Origin: an uncultured Polaribacter sp.
Lineage (GTDB): Bacteria > Bacteroidota > Bacteroidia > Flavobacteriales > Flavobacteriaceae
Assembly: GCF_947503875.1 (NCBI RefSeq)
Contig: NZ_CANNFH010000004.1
Location: forward strand, 1-64,000
Length of the DNA: 64,000 nucleotides
Direction of reading: 5' to 3'
This document shows, one piece after another, positions 63,846 to 64,000 of this stretch. The first letter of the stretch is position 1. The number at the start of each line of letters is the position of its first letter. The notes under the pieces are model-generated. The model worked only from the letters and a program-made list of their open reading frames with translations. It did not search any database and was not told the DNA's origin. Both the position numbers and the translations under genes were made by a program.

Positions 63846-64000
63846 AGCCTAATTTTTTAAATACCGCTAAAAGGTCTTCTTTAGAATCTGCTTCTTGTTT
63901 TAGCAAATCAGTCATTTCAGTTTGTAAGGTTTGCATCTTTTCTTCAAAATTGATGTTTTCATCTCTGTTTACAAACGCTATGTATTTACTTGGCACTAAA
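63835..64000 (-). CDS. hsdM: Type I restriction-modification methyltransferase subunit M (C-terminal end)
   Basis: Only the last 54 codons are inside the window. The reading LVPSKYIAFVNRDENINFEE followed by a coiled-coil-like helix and the end KKLGYEI is the usual C-terminus of HsdM (L-x-P-x-(K/R)-Y ... LGY). Stop TAA at 63837-63835, overlapping the hsdS start by 11 bases. The N6-adenine methylase core (NPPF/Y) lies outside the window. Confidence 0.85.
   Translation of the reverse strand, partial: LVPSKYIAFVNRDENINFEEKMQTLQTEMTDLLKQEADSKEDLLAVFKKLGYEI

Overview
The window is AT-rich chromosomal DNA of a Bacteroidota bacterium, almost certainly a marine-type Flavobacteriaceae (Polaribacter/Tenacibaculum-like; the genus is my inference). 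Signs are the -7 promoter box TAnnTTTG in front of many genes, the lack of Shine-Dalgarno sites, family-typical small proteins (DUF6341/DUF6427-like), an Oar-like TonB receptor, a BspA-type leucine-rich repeat surface protein, and many short dispersed hairpin repeats between genes. No rRNA, CRISPR array, IS transposase or prophage is visible.

Layout. 1-8830 (minus): the 5' part of a giant secreted protein (at least 2423 residues; Fn3-like, LamG-like and SbsA-like segments, five BspA LRR modules, then MBG repeats) preceded by an apolipoprotein N-acyltransferase gene. 9-12.4 kb: AraC regulator divergent from an alpha/beta hydrolase, a RHH/RelE-type toxin-antitoxin pair, and a Tas-like aldo/keto reductase. 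12.7-23.2 kb: pgk, a TspO-like membrane protein, DNA polymerase III delta', MOSC protein, enoyl-CoA hydratase, MATE transporter, universal stress protein, and an AddB-like nuclease. 23.3-28.6 kb: a secreted protein/DUF3179 lipoprotein pair, an omega-amidase-like nitrilase, acyl-ACP desaturase with PlsC. 28.9-41.3 kb: TonB receptor, pgi with an M23 peptidase, DUF3108 protein, and a group of aromatic amino acid dioxygenases (tryptophan 2,3-dioxygenase, HPPD, homogentisate dioxygenase), then ferritin. 41.5-46.2 kb: Nfu and Mrp (Fe-S carriers), an alkyltransferase-like protein, TrmB, two family-specific membrane proteins, and an outer-membrane protein gene broken by a stop codon in its signal peptide. 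46.4-53.0 kb (plus): EamA transporter, YicC, gmk, nadD, M23 peptidase, GH3-like enzyme, a 27-residue membrane peptide, QueD and a lipoprotein. 53.0-55.4 kb (minus): pth, rplY, prs.

55.5-64 kb is the accessory part. A small GIY-YIG nuclease gene sits between a duplicated 5' half of tRNA-Leu(CAA) and the intact tRNA, with a hairpin inserted in the D-arm of the broken copy. It looks like a minimal nuclease element that invades a tRNA gene, uses its promoter and rebuilds the tRNA downstream. Beside it is a type I restriction-modification locus (hsdM-hsdS-OLD-like ATPase/TOPRIM gene-AlbA_2 gene-hsdR) in which two extra defence-type genes lie between the S and R genes. The hsdS linker between its two specificity domains contains a copy of a genomic hairpin repeat that is read as protein.

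Functions were assigned by reading motifs in the translations; no database search was possible.
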